DNA of 64,000 nt from Spirosoma arboris (GCF_009754945.1 NZ_WPIN01000022.1:62001-126000), one strand, 5' to 3'; shown: positions 49,320 to 58,584, counted from the stretch's first letter. Numbers and translations: made by a program. Notes: generated by a model not told the origin, from the letters alone.

Positions 49320-50087
49320 CTACTTCGTTGCGACATAAAAGAAATCCAGACTTCCGGCGGGGTCGTTGCTGACGAGGTAGTCGGTGTAGTTAATTTGCGC
49401 GGCTAGTCCATCGGCTTGCAGAAGTCGGTTTCGGTTAAGGCGATTCATGAGATCGTAAGGAACCTGAAGTAATCGCCGGGGAAGTCGGTATTGCAGATTG
49501 AAAATATCGAAGCGTGTCAACTTTTTGACAGACTCTTTATTCTGCTCATAATACGTCATCACCTTATCATTGCCGTGAATACCCCGCGTTTCAACTTTTG
49601 GAAAATACTTGGCCATCAGTGATTTTAATCCGTCGGCATAGTATTCCCGAACGTGCCATGGATTGCGTGTGAGCGAGAAGGTTTTATTCACCGTCGTCAG
49701 CAACAGTTTGCCGCCCGGTTTCAACACACGATGAGCTTCTTTGATAAATAAATCATCGTTTTCGATATGTTCGATCACCTGAAACGTTACGATATAATCG
49801 AACGTATTGTCTGCAAGCGTACTGAGTGGAGGGATATTGGCAGAGATGAACGTAGAGGTAGGATATTCGGCCTGAAGTGCCTTGATTAACTCCTCGTTTT
49901 TATCGATACCCATATAGTGTTTAGCGGCTTTGGTCAATAACTCTAGCCCCCGGCCCCAGCCGCAGCCGATTTCGAGTACGTTCCCGCCGACTATAGCAGC
50001 TGCTTCTACATAGGGAAACAGTAGTCGCTGATGGACAGGATTATCGGATGCGATTTCGGCTGAGGTAATTTCTGTGGTTTTATACAT
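49320..50087 (-). CDS. SAM-dependent methyltransferase (class I)
   Basis: 255 residues. Motif I is VLEIGCGWGRGLELL, motif II reads YMGIDKNEELI, motif IV is FDYIVTFQVIEHIEND and the post-motif is EAHRVLKPGGKLLLTT. This is the UbiE/Coq5-type methyltransferase 11/25 fold. The C-terminal third (LPRRLLQVPYDLMNRLNRNRLLQ) is basic and helical, as in methyltransferases that act on membrane lipids or surface glycans. Substrate unknown. The gene is divergent from the GWxTD lipoprotein. Confidence 0.88.
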   Translation of the reverse strand: MYKTTEITSAEIASDNPVHQRLLFPYVEAAAIVGGNVLEIGCGWGRGLELLTKAAKHYMGIDKNEELIKALQAEYPTSTFISANIPPLSTLADNTFDYIVTFQVIEHIENDDLFIKEAHRVLKPGGKLLLTTVNKTFSLTRNPWHVREYYADGLKSLMAKYFPKVETRGIHGNDKVMTYYEQNKESVKKLTRFDIFNLQYRLPRRLLQVPYDLMNRLNRNRLLQADGLAAQINYTDYLVSNDPAGSLDFFYVATK

Positions 50088-50341
50088 AGCTTGTTCGGGA
50101 CGCTAGCTGTAGCATATAGTTAACGTCTTTGTTGCAAATCAATCTGTAAAATTACTCTTTTGTGTAAGCAAAGAAAAATGAAGCGGATTCATAAGTCGAA
50201 CCAGCCTGTTTTTTCGTTATCAATAAACTAGTTCAACGAAAGAATTACCTTTAGAACCAGACGCATAAACGGAGCCGTCGTTGCGGTTGTCAAAAATCGC
50301 GAAAGCGACCCGGATTATGTGTCTGAAATGTACCGTTGATT

Positions 50342-51781
50342 ATGCGCATTCTGTCTGCCCTACTTATTATTACCATGCTGTCTGCCTGCTCAAGCAACAA
50401 AAAAACACAGCAGGCTAAAGTCAATGCGGCCTATGATGCCCGCACAGAAGCTCAACGCAATCAGGCCAGCCGCCCAAGTACTCCTCGTGCCGACGATGGC
50501 CAGCGTACGACAATAGCAACGCCAACCGAGTCAAGGCCAGCTACAACTCAGGCTCCAGCGCCTGCGAAAGCGAATGAGGGTCCAGCTATTGGGACAGGAC
50601 CAGCCATGTCGACAAAAGGGGGCGAATGGGTTGTCACCTCGATCAAAGGGAAGTTTCTGGCCATCGATACATCCAATGTGCGGATTTATATGGACCTGAC
50701 AGCTAAAACACCCACGGGCGAAGCGGTTCTGAATCCAGTTGATTTTACCGAACATTTCCTGATTGCCTACGTCATGTATCCCGATTATAACAACCGCGAA
50801 CGGTTGGGTTACGGAACAGTGCCGTTGACGATTCAAAATGTAGGCCATGATGGCGATCATCTAACCCTAACATTTGACATAAAACGGCCTAAGGGAGCCG
50901 CAAATGCCGTTCTGCTTACTGAAATTACCGAAACCAACAGCGGCACTAAAGCTAGGAATGACCTGTCATTACGGTTTAGCGCATCTAAACTAAGTGATCG
51001 GTTTACCTTGTTTAGCAAGGACAGCAAACAGCCACAACTGCGTAATTATGTGAACGTTGGCGATACAGTCATTATTCGCGATGTGAACGGGACGAGTAAA
51101 ACTCTATTTGGGGTTCGTTACCGACATGATTTCGATGCTGCTTCGTCGCCAATGAACACATCGCCCCGCCCGGCGTCTAAATCGCTGACGATAGATTCTA
51201 CGTTAAATATTACAACCAATCAGCCGTTTGTAATGCCTCACGAGGGACTGTATTACTTTGTCGAAGATACGACCGATGCATCGGGTATTGGGTTAGTAGT
51301 CGCCGACAAACGATTCCCGAAATTGACACGCCCGTCGAAACTCATCAAGCCCGTGTTGTACATGAGCACCAGTAGCGAAATTGGCGAGTTAAATCAGGCG
51401 CAGGATGTTAAGAAAGCCTTCGACCGGTACTGGCTGAGTATGATGTCGGGAAATGAAGACGTAGCCCGAAAGACGCTCAAAGCGTATTTCGATCGCGTTG
51501 AAGAAGCCAATCGGTTGTTTACAACCTACAAGGAAGGTTGGAAAACCGATAAGGGGATGATTTATATTGTGCTGGGTGCACCCGATCGTGTACAGCGGAA
51601 CCGGGAGCGCGAAGTGTGGGTTTATAATCGCCGGGCCAATGTCTCGGAGGTTAATTTTACATTCACAAAGAAACCGAATCAATTTGTCGAAGACCATTAC
51701 GAACTGGTACGCTATATTGAGTATCAGCCAATTTGGTATCCGATAGTCGAAGCATGGAGAACCGGCACAATCCGCGAGTAA
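50342..51781 (+). CDS. GWxTD-domain lipoprotein
   Basis: 479 residues from the ATG at 50342. A lipoprotein signal is present (MRILSALLIITMLSAC, lipid at Cys16). A low-complexity linker rich in Thr, Pro and Ala follows (to about residue 85). The C-terminal third is the GWxTD domain: EANRLFTTYKEGWKTDKGMIYIVLGAPDRVQRNREREVWVYNR. The domain is common in Bacteroidetes and Acidobacteria with no proven function. The stop overlaps the start of rlmB by 28 bases. Confidence 0.88.
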   Translation: MRILSALLIITMLSACSSNKKTQQAKVNAAYDARTEAQRNQASRPSTPRADDGQRTTIATPTESRPATTQAPAPAKANEGPAIGTGPAMSTKGGEWVVTSIKGKFLAIDTSNVRIYMDLTAKTPTGEAVLNPVDFTEHFLIAYVMYPDYNNRERLGYGTVPLTIQNVGHDGDHLTLTFDIKRPKGAANAVLLTEITETNSGTKARNDLSLRFSASKLSDRFTLFSKDSKQPQLRNYVNVGDTVIIRDVNGTSKTLFGVRYRHDFDAASSPMNTSPRPASKSLTIDSTLNITTNQPFVMPHEGLYYFVEDTTDASGIGLVVADKRFPKLTRPSKLIKPVLYMSTSSEIGELNQAQDVKKAFDRYWLSMMSGNEDVARKTLKAYFDRVEEANRLFTTYKEGWKTDKGMIYIVLGAPDRVQRNREREVWVYNRRANVSEVNFTFTKKPNQFVEDHYELVRYIEYQPIWYPIVEAWRTGTIRE

Positions 51782-52581
51782 ATCGCCCTAATCATAATCG
51801 AACGAATAAGTCCCGTCCCCAGTTTCGTCCCGAACCCGACGAGATGGTGTTTGGTATTCAATCTGTTATCGAGACCTTAAAGTCTGACCAACAGATTGAT
51901 AAACTGTACATGGATAAGGAGTTGAGTAATCCTGATATCCAGAATCTGGCTTTCCAGAAACGCGTTACGATTCAGCGTGTACCGGCCGAACGGCTTGATC
52001 GGTTTACCCGAAAAAATCACCAGGGAGTTGTCTGCCTGATTGCTCAGGTACAATACGTTAAGTTGTCTAACGTAATTGCCGATGTGTTTGAGCGGGGAGA
52101 ACAGCCGTTTTTTCTACTACTCGATCGCATCACCGACGTTCGGAACTTTGGGGCCATTGCCCGCACCGCCGAATGTACGGGCATTCAGTGCATCGTAATT
52201 CCGGGCCGGGGCGCTGCTGCTATTAATTCCGACGCCATGAAAACGTCGTCGGGTGCATTGAATCATATTTCGGTTTGTCGTGAGCCAGATCTGACCGAGA
52301 CCGTAAAATACCTTCAGGCATCGGGCATTACGGTTGTGGCCTGTACCGAAAAATCGAGCCGCGATCTTTATGAGCGAAACACGGATCTAACCGGCCCTAT
52401 TGCCATTATTATGGGGTCTGAAGAAGATGGAATATCGCCCGAATTGCTCCGCATAGTCGATACCCATGTTAAGATTCCGCTTCTGGGATCGGTTGGTTCA
52501 TTAAACGTATCTGTAGCCACAGGTGTGGTGCTCTACGAAGCAGTCCGCCAGCGAAGTTTGACAATTGACGTTGTCGAATAA
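51754..52581 (+). CDS. rlmB: 23S rRNA 2'-O-ribose methyltransferase (RlmB-type, SpoU family)
   Basis: 275 residues from the ATG at 51754 (a TTG seven codons upstream is possible). The basic, Asn/Arg-rich start (NRPNHNRTNKSRPQF) precedes the substrate-binding domain (VFGIQSVIETLKSDQQIDKLYM), then the SPOUT knot with DVRNFGAIARTAECTG, AIIMGSEEDGISPELL and LGSVGSLNVSVATGVVLYE. RlmB methylates the ribose of G2251 in the peptidyl-transferase loop of 23S rRNA. The 28-base overlap with the GWxTD gene indicates co-transcription. The exact site is inferred from family. Confidence 0.92.
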   Translation: MENRHNPRVNRPNHNRTNKSRPQFRPEPDEMVFGIQSVIETLKSDQQIDKLYMDKELSNPDIQNLAFQKRVTIQRVPAERLDRFTRKNHQGVVCLIAQVQYVKLSNVIADVFERGEQPFFLLLDRITDVRNFGAIARTAECTGIQCIVIPGRGAAAINSDAMKTSSGALNHISVCREPDLTETVKYLQASGITVVACTEKSSRDLYERNTDLTGPIAIIMGSEEDGISPELLRIVDTHVKIPLLGSVGSLNVSVATGVVLYEAVRQRSLTIDVVE

Positions 52582-52611
52582 TTGAATCGGGTTAAGCCTG
52601 CTAGTACCAGT

Positions 52612-53205
52612 CTACTGTTTTTTCAAAATTCCACGGTCCACGCTATCATTTAGTAGTTGCTCTGCATACTGCCAAATGGTAGCGGACCCATTTTTGATAA
52701 CCTGTTTCTTTTTATAAACTTTAGCGAAGTCGACACCAAATTCCTGCCATGTACCACCATTGTTCGATACGTTTTGAAGCAACGGTTCTAATCGATCCAT
52801 AGCTCTGGCGAACATTGCCTCATCGGTTTTACTTTCTTCAAATTCTTCCCAGATAGCAATAAATTCTTCCGCCTGTTCTGCGGGCAACAGACCGAAAATT
52901 CGTTCGGCAGCCAGCCGTTCTTCAGCCGTGTTGTCATGGCTTTTTTGCGTATCATAGATAAAGGTGTCTCCGGCATCTATCTCAACGATGTCATGAATCA
53001 ACAACATCTTCAACACTTTCAGCAGATCGACGGGAGCATTCGCATGTTGCACCAGAACGATAGCCATCATCGCTAAATGCCAGCTGTGTTCCGCGTCATT
53101 TTCGTTTCTGTCGCTGTTAAATAGCTTGGTCTTCCGTTGAATGTATTTGATCTTATCAATCTCTTTGAGAAATTCGATTTGCTTTATTAACTGATCGGGC
53201 TGCAT
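52612..53205 (-). CDS. HD-domain phosphohydrolase (5'-deoxynucleotidase YfbR-like)
   Basis: 197 residues. The HD metal motifs are in order: His in NDAEHSWHLAMMAI, the His-Asp pair in LLIHDIVEIDAGD, and a late Asp in ARAMDRLEPLL. This is the YfbR/HDDC2 type, which removes phosphate from deoxynucleoside monophosphates in nucleotide pool control. The neighbouring gene, on the opposite strand, is a nucleoside hydrolase, which fits a nucleotide-salvage theme. Confidence 0.9.
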   Translation of the reverse strand: MQPDQLIKQIEFLKEIDKIKYIQRKTKLFNSDRNENDAEHSWHLAMMAIVLVQHANAPVDLLKVLKMLLIHDIVEIDAGDTFIYDTQKSHDNTAEERLAAERIFGLLPAEQAEEFIAIWEEFEESKTDEAMFARAMDRLEPLLQNVSNNGGTWQEFGVDFAKVYKKKQVIKNGSATIWQYAEQLLNDSVDRGILKKQ

Positions 53206-53502
53206 GATTTAACTGATTAGAAAGCTTTTCAGGCCGAATTTATTGGTTTATTTCTGTTGGCATAAAGCTAGTTGTTTTACCCGTAGTTGAGAAATGTAGT
53301 CCGAAAAATGAATCCTACTAGTAACCTTGTTCATCGTTTCTTCGGAACGTATTGTCTTGAAGTGAATTTAATTTTCCAAATCCTATACGGCCAGAACACT
53401 TGCTTCTCCAACAAGGAGGCCGTATACTGCTGCTAAATTCAGTGCCCCGATTATCAACAGTAGTTACTGCCAACCGGGGCTCTCCTTAAACGGTCAATTC
53501 CA

Positions 53503-54432
53503 ATGCCCAAACTTATTTTAATGGATCACGACGGCGCAATTGATGATTTGTTGTCGCAATTGCTCGTACTTACCATGCCCGATACCGAACTGATCGGCAT
53601 TACGGTCACGCCCGCTGATTGTTACATTGAACCTGCTCTCGAATCGACTTATAAGCTGCTCCAATTGATGGGGCAGGAACAGGTTGCGTTGGGACGAGGT
53701 GATTATTACGGCATCAATGCGTTTCCGAACGAGTGGCGCGCACGGCCGGAGATCATCAATGCCCTGCCTATGCTGATCAATCTGCCAAAATCGCCTGATC
53801 CATACGCATACCTGAGTGCGCCCGAATTAATCATTGACAAGCTCTCATCGGCCACTCAAAACGTAACGATTTTGATGACCGGTCCTTGCTCCAATCTGGT
53901 TCTGGCTCTTGAGAAAGCACCAGAGTTAAAAGCTAAAATTGATGAAATCGTTTGGATGGCCGGTGCATTCAGAACGAACGGCAACGTGCAGACTTTCCAG
54001 CATGACGGCAGTGCTGAATGGAATGTATTCTGGGACCCGATCAGCTCACAGAAGTTAGTCTCGTATGAACTACCATTAACCCTGATTCCACTGGATGTAA
54101 CGAATCATGTACCCGTTACGAAGAAATTTCTCTCCACCCTGGCCACACAGATTGACTATAAGCTATCCAACTTGACGGGTCAACTCTGGGCACTCACGCT
54201 CGATACAATTCCAAGTTATCACTACACCTATTTCATGTGGGATCTCCTGGCAACCAGCTACTTGGCCATACCCGAACAATTCACTACAGAGATCGTAAAA
54301 GCGAACGTAAGCACTCGCCCACCCAATGCCGGGCAAACCTATCTGGACTCAACCGGCTACGAATTAAAAATAGCGACCGATGTCAATGTGGACTATTTTT
54401 ATGAGTATATGCTGGGGCAGTATAAGCAGTAA
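53503..54432 (+). CDS. Nucleoside hydrolase (IunH/RihB type)
   Basis: 309 residues. The calcium-binding N-terminus is MDHDGAIDDLLS, a variant of DTDPGxDD that keeps the key aspartates. ILMTGPCSNLVLALEK, MAGAFRTNGN and SAEWNVFWDPIS (the E-x-N-x-x-x-D motif) follow, with the C-terminal Asp in MWDLLATSYL. The enzyme cleaves the N-glycosidic bond of nucleosides to a free base and ribose. No signal peptide; cytoplasmic. A short hairpin (GCCCCG/CGGGGC, 53444-53480) lies in the leader. Confidence 0.9.
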   Translation: MPKLILMDHDGAIDDLLSQLLVLTMPDTELIGITVTPADCYIEPALESTYKLLQLMGQEQVALGRGDYYGINAFPNEWRARPEIINALPMLINLPKSPDPYAYLSAPELIIDKLSSATQNVTILMTGPCSNLVLALEKAPELKAKIDEIVWMAGAFRTNGNVQTFQHDGSAEWNVFWDPISSQKLVSYELPLTLIPLDVTNHVPVTKKFLSTLATQIDYKLSNLTGQLWALTLDTIPSYHYTYFMWDLLATSYLAIPEQFTTEIVKANVSTRPPNAGQTYLDSTGYELKIATDVNVDYFYEYMLGQYKQ

Positions 54433-54484
54433 ACGAAAATATCCTGTGTCGCACTTTGTTACGGGCCAAGCTAATTGTACACTC

Positions 54485-54628
54485 ATGACTTACCTCCAGC
54501 TGAATCAGAAATATCAGACTTTACCACCTGTCTATCAAGCGGAAGTAGCCGACTTGGTTGATTTTCTGACTGCTCGGAAAGCAACTGATAAGCCCCTTGC
54601 ATCCTGTCATTGGAAGCCAGGCTTATAA
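54485..54628 (+). CDS. Small DUF2281-like protein
   Basis: 47 residues, MTYLQLNQKYQTLPPVYQAEVADLVDFLTARK and so on. The pattern LPPxxQAEVxDLVDFL matches DUF2281, small proteins often found as antitoxin-like partners. No PIN or other toxin gene follows, so it may be orphaned or the remains of a module. It starts 52 bases after the nucleoside hydrolase. Confidence 0.5.
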   Translation: MTYLQLNQKYQTLPPVYQAEVADLVDFLTARKATDKPLASCHWKPGL

Positions 54629-54648
54629 AAAGCTAAATCTGCCTGATA

Positions 54649-54831
54649 TTACTCCTTCTCAATACCCTCAGTCTGAGCGATTTTTTTTTGACGTTTTTTC
54701 AAGCCTTTTATATTCTTGTCTGATTGCTTTTTCTTGTCTGTAGCAATCCATTGGCTAATCAAAGCGAAATCTTCGCTCGACAATTGTCGGCCTGACGTAT
54801 AGAAATCAATAGTCTTCGGCTCTTTTATCAT
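54649..54831 (-). CDS. Small conserved protein next to the GNAT-like gene
   Basis: 60 residues: MIKEPKTIDFYTSGRQLSSE, then DFALISQWIATDKKKQ, and a very basic C-terminus (KKRQKK). The N-terminus resembles a small protein family I recall beside GNAT-like genes in Bacteroidetes, but I cannot name it. It lies 9 bases downstream of the GNAT-like gene on the same strand, so the two form one transcript. It may be a partner or antitoxin; that is inference. Confidence 0.55.
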   Translation of the reverse strand: MIKEPKTIDFYTSGRQLSSEDFALISQWIATDKKKQSDKNIKGLKKRQKKIAQTEGIEKE

Positions 54832-54840
54832 AGCAGTAAA

Positions 54841-55364
54841 TTACGAGTTTTCTGGGAAATATTGATTGACAAGTTTGTGGGCGGCTTTCGTATCAATCGC
54901 CATTATATTACCAAACAGTACGTATGCTCCCAATGATTTCTGGTAGTGCTCCTTCAATTTTGTCTTGCTTTCAAAAGAGACGTAACCAGCATAGCCCTTG
55001 TCAAAAGAAAGCTTACAAGCGAACGCAACAAGGTTTCCGGGCACACCTAAATAAAGTTTGTCAGCACCACGGTTGAATTTACTACTCTCGATAAGAGCCA
55101 TAAAATATGGTCACCTCTGTCCTGAATACTTATAAGCCCCTGAATGATGCGGCTATTTTCCTCTATAACAAGTTTATAAATAGTTTTGTCCACTTGTTTA
55201 GCTTCGGATTTCCAATTAAACAGCCATGCGGATTTCTTTACCCGTTTCAGGTCATCTGAAGTTAACTCAAGAATTTCTGTTTTAAAACTGTCGCCTGAAA
55301 TGGCATTTTCTATCGAGCGAGTAAGCTTGTCGATTTTAATATCAAATGTGCGTGGGTTTGCCAT
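54841..55364 (-). pseudogene. GNAT-like protein gene split by a frameshift
   Basis: Two overlapping frames. 55364-55047 encodes MANPRTFDIKIDKLTRSIENAI to IIQGLISIQDRGDHI, then drifts into a junk tail. 55101-54841 encodes MALIESSKFNRGADKLYLGVPGNLVAFACKLSFDKGYAGYVSF to VNQYFPENS. Joined, GDHI-x-MALIESSKF and the acetyl-CoA-loop-like region make one protein of about 173 residues, as in GNAT-like proteins of Bacteroidetes. One base is missing at about 55101-55106 (ATTTTATGG). Either this is a recent loss of function, a sequencing error, or the second half is made by re-initiation at the ATG. Confidence 0.65.
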
Positions 55365-55368
55365 TTGA

Positions 55369-55786
55369 CAAAATTAGCCTTTTTGCTTTAGGACGCTGCC
55401 ATTAACAAAGTCTAACCAACCGGGGCGTTTCTCATATTGACCGAAGCTGACTACGAGCTTAAACCGCCCTGTTACGGAACGTCCACTTGTCGCACGCAAG
55501 CCACCACTACGTTACGGACCGTTCTTGCCTCCCAACATATTAAAATCCGCTGAATTGCGCGATTCTTGTGCGACCTACTCCTATCGCTTTCTTCTCATTT
55601 TTCCTTTTCTCCTTACCCATAATAAGTCTGCGTGCTCGATCAAGATCGGTTAGTTGTAAATGAGCTAATAGCCAAATGGCTTGGGAACTACTAACAAACC
55701 AAGTAAATGTCATAAAGAGGCATATTCCTAGTGTTACCTGATAACTATATCCTTTAAATTAGTGCACTAATTATCCATCCTCTCCC
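55369..55786. other. Intergenic region, no gene
   Basis: 418 bases. A short word GTTACGGA(A)CGT/CGTTACGGACCG occurs twice near 55474 and 55514. A palindrome at 55757-55772 precedes the histidine kinase gene. No reading frame supported. Confidence 0.45.
55757..55772 (+). promoter_or_regulatory. 16-bp perfect palindrome before the histidine kinase gene
   Basis: AATTAGTGCACTAATT, self-complementary over 16 bases, 14 bases before the start codon. A candidate operator for the LytTR regulator or another dimeric protein. Confidence 0.45.
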
Positions 55787-57592
55787 ATGAATGTTTTCGT
55801 TAATTGTTTACTCCACATCACACTCTGTTTAGTATCTTGTATTGTCACAGCTCAGCAGGAACTACCACCTACTGAGTCCAGCGCTCCCGATTCGGTTAAG
55901 TTGAAGCTACTTTGGAAAATGGGAGATTCGTTAGTCGATGCCAATCAGTTCATACCTGCAAAAAAAATATTTGAGCAAGCATTGGCCATTTCGCAGGCAG
56001 GTGACGATACCCGCAGAATCGGCATTAGCTACCGAAAACTGGGCAGTTGGAGTGAATCTACCGGCGACTATGGTCAGGCGATTGACTGGTTTTTAAAATC
56101 TCAAAATACCTTTAAAATCGCTGGCGATCAGCGCAATTTCGCCCGATCATTTCGTTTTATTGGTTTCTGCTATAATCGACTCAACAAGGTCAAAGAAGCC
56201 CGTCAATACATAGAGCGAGGAATAGCCTACGCTCAACAATTTGGCTATGACCAGCTATTGCCCGAGTTTTATAGCGAACTCATTAATATCGACAGCCACG
56301 GCAAACAATACGCATCAGCATCGGCCTATACAGAGAAAGTATTAGCCTACTACAAGCAGAAAAAAGACTGGCAAACTTATTATGGAACCCTGTTTAATGC
56401 GGGACTGCTCTACAAAAATATGGGGCAATATGTTCGGTCTGAACAGGCATTTCGGCAAGCGATGACTTATGCAGTTAACGAAAAAGATGAATTTTTTCAA
56501 GGATATATAAATACGAGTATTCCCTACGCCCTAATCCCTCAAAACAAATTAGACGAAGCAGAAGTCGCTTGCCAGCGAGCATTAAACTGGGTCGAGAAAA
56601 CTGGAGTCGATAAATATGCAGTATTAGAGGACGTAAACAGCCATCTGAGTCGAATTTATGAGATAAGGGGTGATTTTCGTCAGGCGCTAACCTTTTATAA
56701 ACGCCAGATGGCCAACCATGATAGCGTGTTTAATGCCACAAAAAATCGACAGGTGGCCGAACTGGAAACTCGCTATCAGATGCGGGAAAAAGAAGAAAAC
56801 ATTCAACAGTTAGCCAGTACAAATGCCCGCCAAACACGCCAGATATGGGCCGGTATAGGTGGCCTAATCGTGCTGACCATTCTCCTGGGGACGTTATACT
56901 GGCTCTATGAACGAGTTCGACAAAGTCATCAGAAAATTGCGCAGCAATCGGATCAGTTAACTATCATGATGAAGGAACTGCACCACCGCGTCAAAAATAA
57001 TTTAGCCATTGTATCTAGCCTGCTTAAGCTACAATCTAGCCGACTGGACGATGAAAAAGCCATTCAGGCTGTGCGCGTAGGGCAGCAACGGGTTGAGGCT
57101 ATGTCGCTTATTCATCAGCGTCTTTACCAGACCGACGAAGTAACAACCGTTAACATGCGCGACTACCTGACCGATTTGTCGGAAAGCTTGATGCGGGCAT
57201 ATGACTATCCTGCCGACGAGTTTGATTTGCAGCTTAATATTGAACTACAGGAACTGGACGTAGATATGGCAATGCCATTGGGATTGATTGTCAACGAATT
57301 AGTCACCAACGCATTCAAATATGCGTATGATAAGACTAATGGCAAACGTCCTCTGCTTCGAATCGACTTACGGTCGCAATCGGATAAATCACAGCCGGGT
57401 ATCACACTGGAAGTTCAGGATAATGGGCCGGGTATAGATGTGTCGGACTGGCAACAGAAGGGCAACAAGTCTTCGTTTGGGAAGCGATTGATTGCGTCCC
57501 TTAGTGAGCAACTGGAAGGGCATTTTGAACTCCTCAAACAGAACGGAACTTTATTCAGGCTGCATATGCCCAATGTTCGCGCATCAGTATAA
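55787..57592 (+). CDS. TPR-containing sensor histidine kinase (HisKA_2 type)
   Basis: 601 residues. The signal peptide (to about TAQQ) is followed by five to six TPR repeats (about residues 35-330, for example GISYRKLGSWSESTGDYGQAIDWFLKSQ), one membrane helix (about 355-378, AGIGGLIVLTILLGTLYWLYE), then HisKA_2 with His399/400 in MMKELHHRVKNNLAIVSSLLKLQ and an ATPase domain (LIVNELVTNAFKYAYD, DNGPGI, GKRLIASLSEQL). The sensor TPR domain is periplasmic. It passes phosphate to the response regulator 57 bases downstream. Signal unknown. Confidence 0.93.
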   Translation: MNVFVNCLLHITLCLVSCIVTAQQELPPTESSAPDSVKLKLLWKMGDSLVDANQFIPAKKIFEQALAISQAGDDTRRIGISYRKLGSWSESTGDYGQAIDWFLKSQNTFKIAGDQRNFARSFRFIGFCYNRLNKVKEARQYIERGIAYAQQFGYDQLLPEFYSELINIDSHGKQYASASAYTEKVLAYYKQKKDWQTYYGTLFNAGLLYKNMGQYVRSEQAFRQAMTYAVNEKDEFFQGYINTSIPYALIPQNKLDEAEVACQRALNWVEKTGVDKYAVLEDVNSHLSRIYEIRGDFRQALTFYKRQMANHDSVFNATKNRQVAELETRYQMREKEENIQQLASTNARQTRQIWAGIGGLIVLTILLGTLYWLYERVRQSHQKIAQQSDQLTIMMKELHHRVKNNLAIVSSLLKLQSSRLDDEKAIQAVRVGQQRVEAMSLIHQRLYQTDEVTTVNMRDYLTDLSESLMRAYDYPADEFDLQLNIELQELDVDMAMPLGLIVNELVTNAFKYAYDKTNGKRPLLRIDLRSQSDKSQPGITLEVQDNGPGIDVSDWQQKGNKSSFGKRLIASLSEQLEGHFELLKQNGTLFRLHMPNVRASV

Positions 57593-57649
57593 GAAGCTCA
57601 ACATCCATATTTATATAACTGAATTCCAGCCGCTGGTATCCACATCGTT

Positions 57650-58429
57650 ATGAACCCTGATGAACGTATAAAAATCCTGATCGTTGAAGACGAGCCCATC
57701 CTGGCGATGGAGCTGAGTGATAGCCTGGAAGAGGAAGGTTACGATGTGGTTGGTACTGCCAATAATGGACGTAAAGCCCTGGATTTATTTAAACGACAGC
57801 CCGTTGACCTGTTGCTGTGCGACATCACAATCAAAGGTGATTGGGATGGTATTCAAACGGTTCAGCATCTGACTACAGAACGACCAGTGCCGGTCATTTA
57901 CCTGACTGCCCTTACCGATCGGGAAACGCTGGAACGCGCCAAACAGACTTATCCGGCGGCTTACGTCAATAAACCGTATCAACTGCACAGCCTTCGGACA
58001 GCCATTGAGCTGGCCATTCACAATTTTACTGCCCGAACAACATCAGTTCCAACAAATCTACCCGAACCTGCCCTATTCGACCGGGATGTACTGGGGCGAG
58101 AAACCATTCTACAAATCAATGATTACCTGTTTATTAAGCAGAACTATCAATTCGTGAAAGTAAGCCTAAACGACCTGCTTTATCTGGAAGCCGATAATAT
58201 CTATACAACTTTGTTTACTACGAGCCGTAAATACATACTCCGCCTTACCCTAAGTGGAATTCTGGAACGGATCAACCAACCCGAGTTCATACGTATTCAT
58301 CGTTCTTATGCAGTCAACATTAACAAAGTAGATTCATTTAGCGAAGCTGAAGTAGGTATCGGAACGCAGTCAATACCAATGAGCCGGAGTTATAAGGATG
58401 AATTTTTGCGTCACTTTTTATATAGATAA
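57650..58429 (+). CDS. LytTR-family response regulator
   Basis: 259 residues. The receiver domain (7-125) has acidic residues in VEDEP, the phosphorylation site Asp58 in LLLCDIT, Thr in YLTAL and Lys in YVNKPY. The LytTR DNA-binding domain (about 155-259) reads FIKQNYQFVKVSLNDLLYLEADNIYTTLFTTSRKYILRLTLSGIL and FIRIHRSYAVNINKVDSF. It is the partner of the upstream TPR kinase. LytTR regulators bind direct repeats upstream of their targets. Confidence 0.94.
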   Translation: MNPDERIKILIVEDEPILAMELSDSLEEEGYDVVGTANNGRKALDLFKRQPVDLLLCDITIKGDWDGIQTVQHLTTERPVPVIYLTALTDRETLERAKQTYPAAYVNKPYQLHSLRTAIELAIHNFTARTTSVPTNLPEPALFDRDVLGRETILQINDYLFIKQNYQFVKVSLNDLLYLEADNIYTTLFTTSRKYILRLTLSGILERINQPEFIRIHRSYAVNINKVDSFSEAEVGIGTQSIPMSRSYKDEFLRHFLYR

Positions 58430-58436
58430 AAAGCAA

Positions 58437-58528
58437 TAAACACAGAGACACTGTTTAAAGAATACTGAGCGGTAAATAACTAAAATGTAGAGAAAAAATT
58501 CGTTATATCCTCAGTGTCTCTGTGTTTA
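58437..58528. repeat. 17-bp perfect inverted repeat
   Basis: Arms TAAACACAGAGACACTG (58437-58453) and its complement (58512-58528), with a 58-base AT-rich loop. It starts 7 bases past the LytTR stop and lies before a convergent gene. Confidence 0.75.
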
Positions 58529-58584
58529 CTAAATTTAAAAAAAATTCACTATTCAGTAACGCGAATAATCAGGTTATTACACTA

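Noticed and set aside
53444..53480. Riboswitch before the nucleoside hydrolase gene
   Set aside because: Only one six-base stem with a long loop was found; no conserved riboswitch core could be recognised.
55101..55106. Programmed -1 frameshift signal in the GNAT-like gene
   Set aside because: The site does not form a canonical X-XXY-YYZ slippery heptamer and no stimulating hairpin is evident just downstream.
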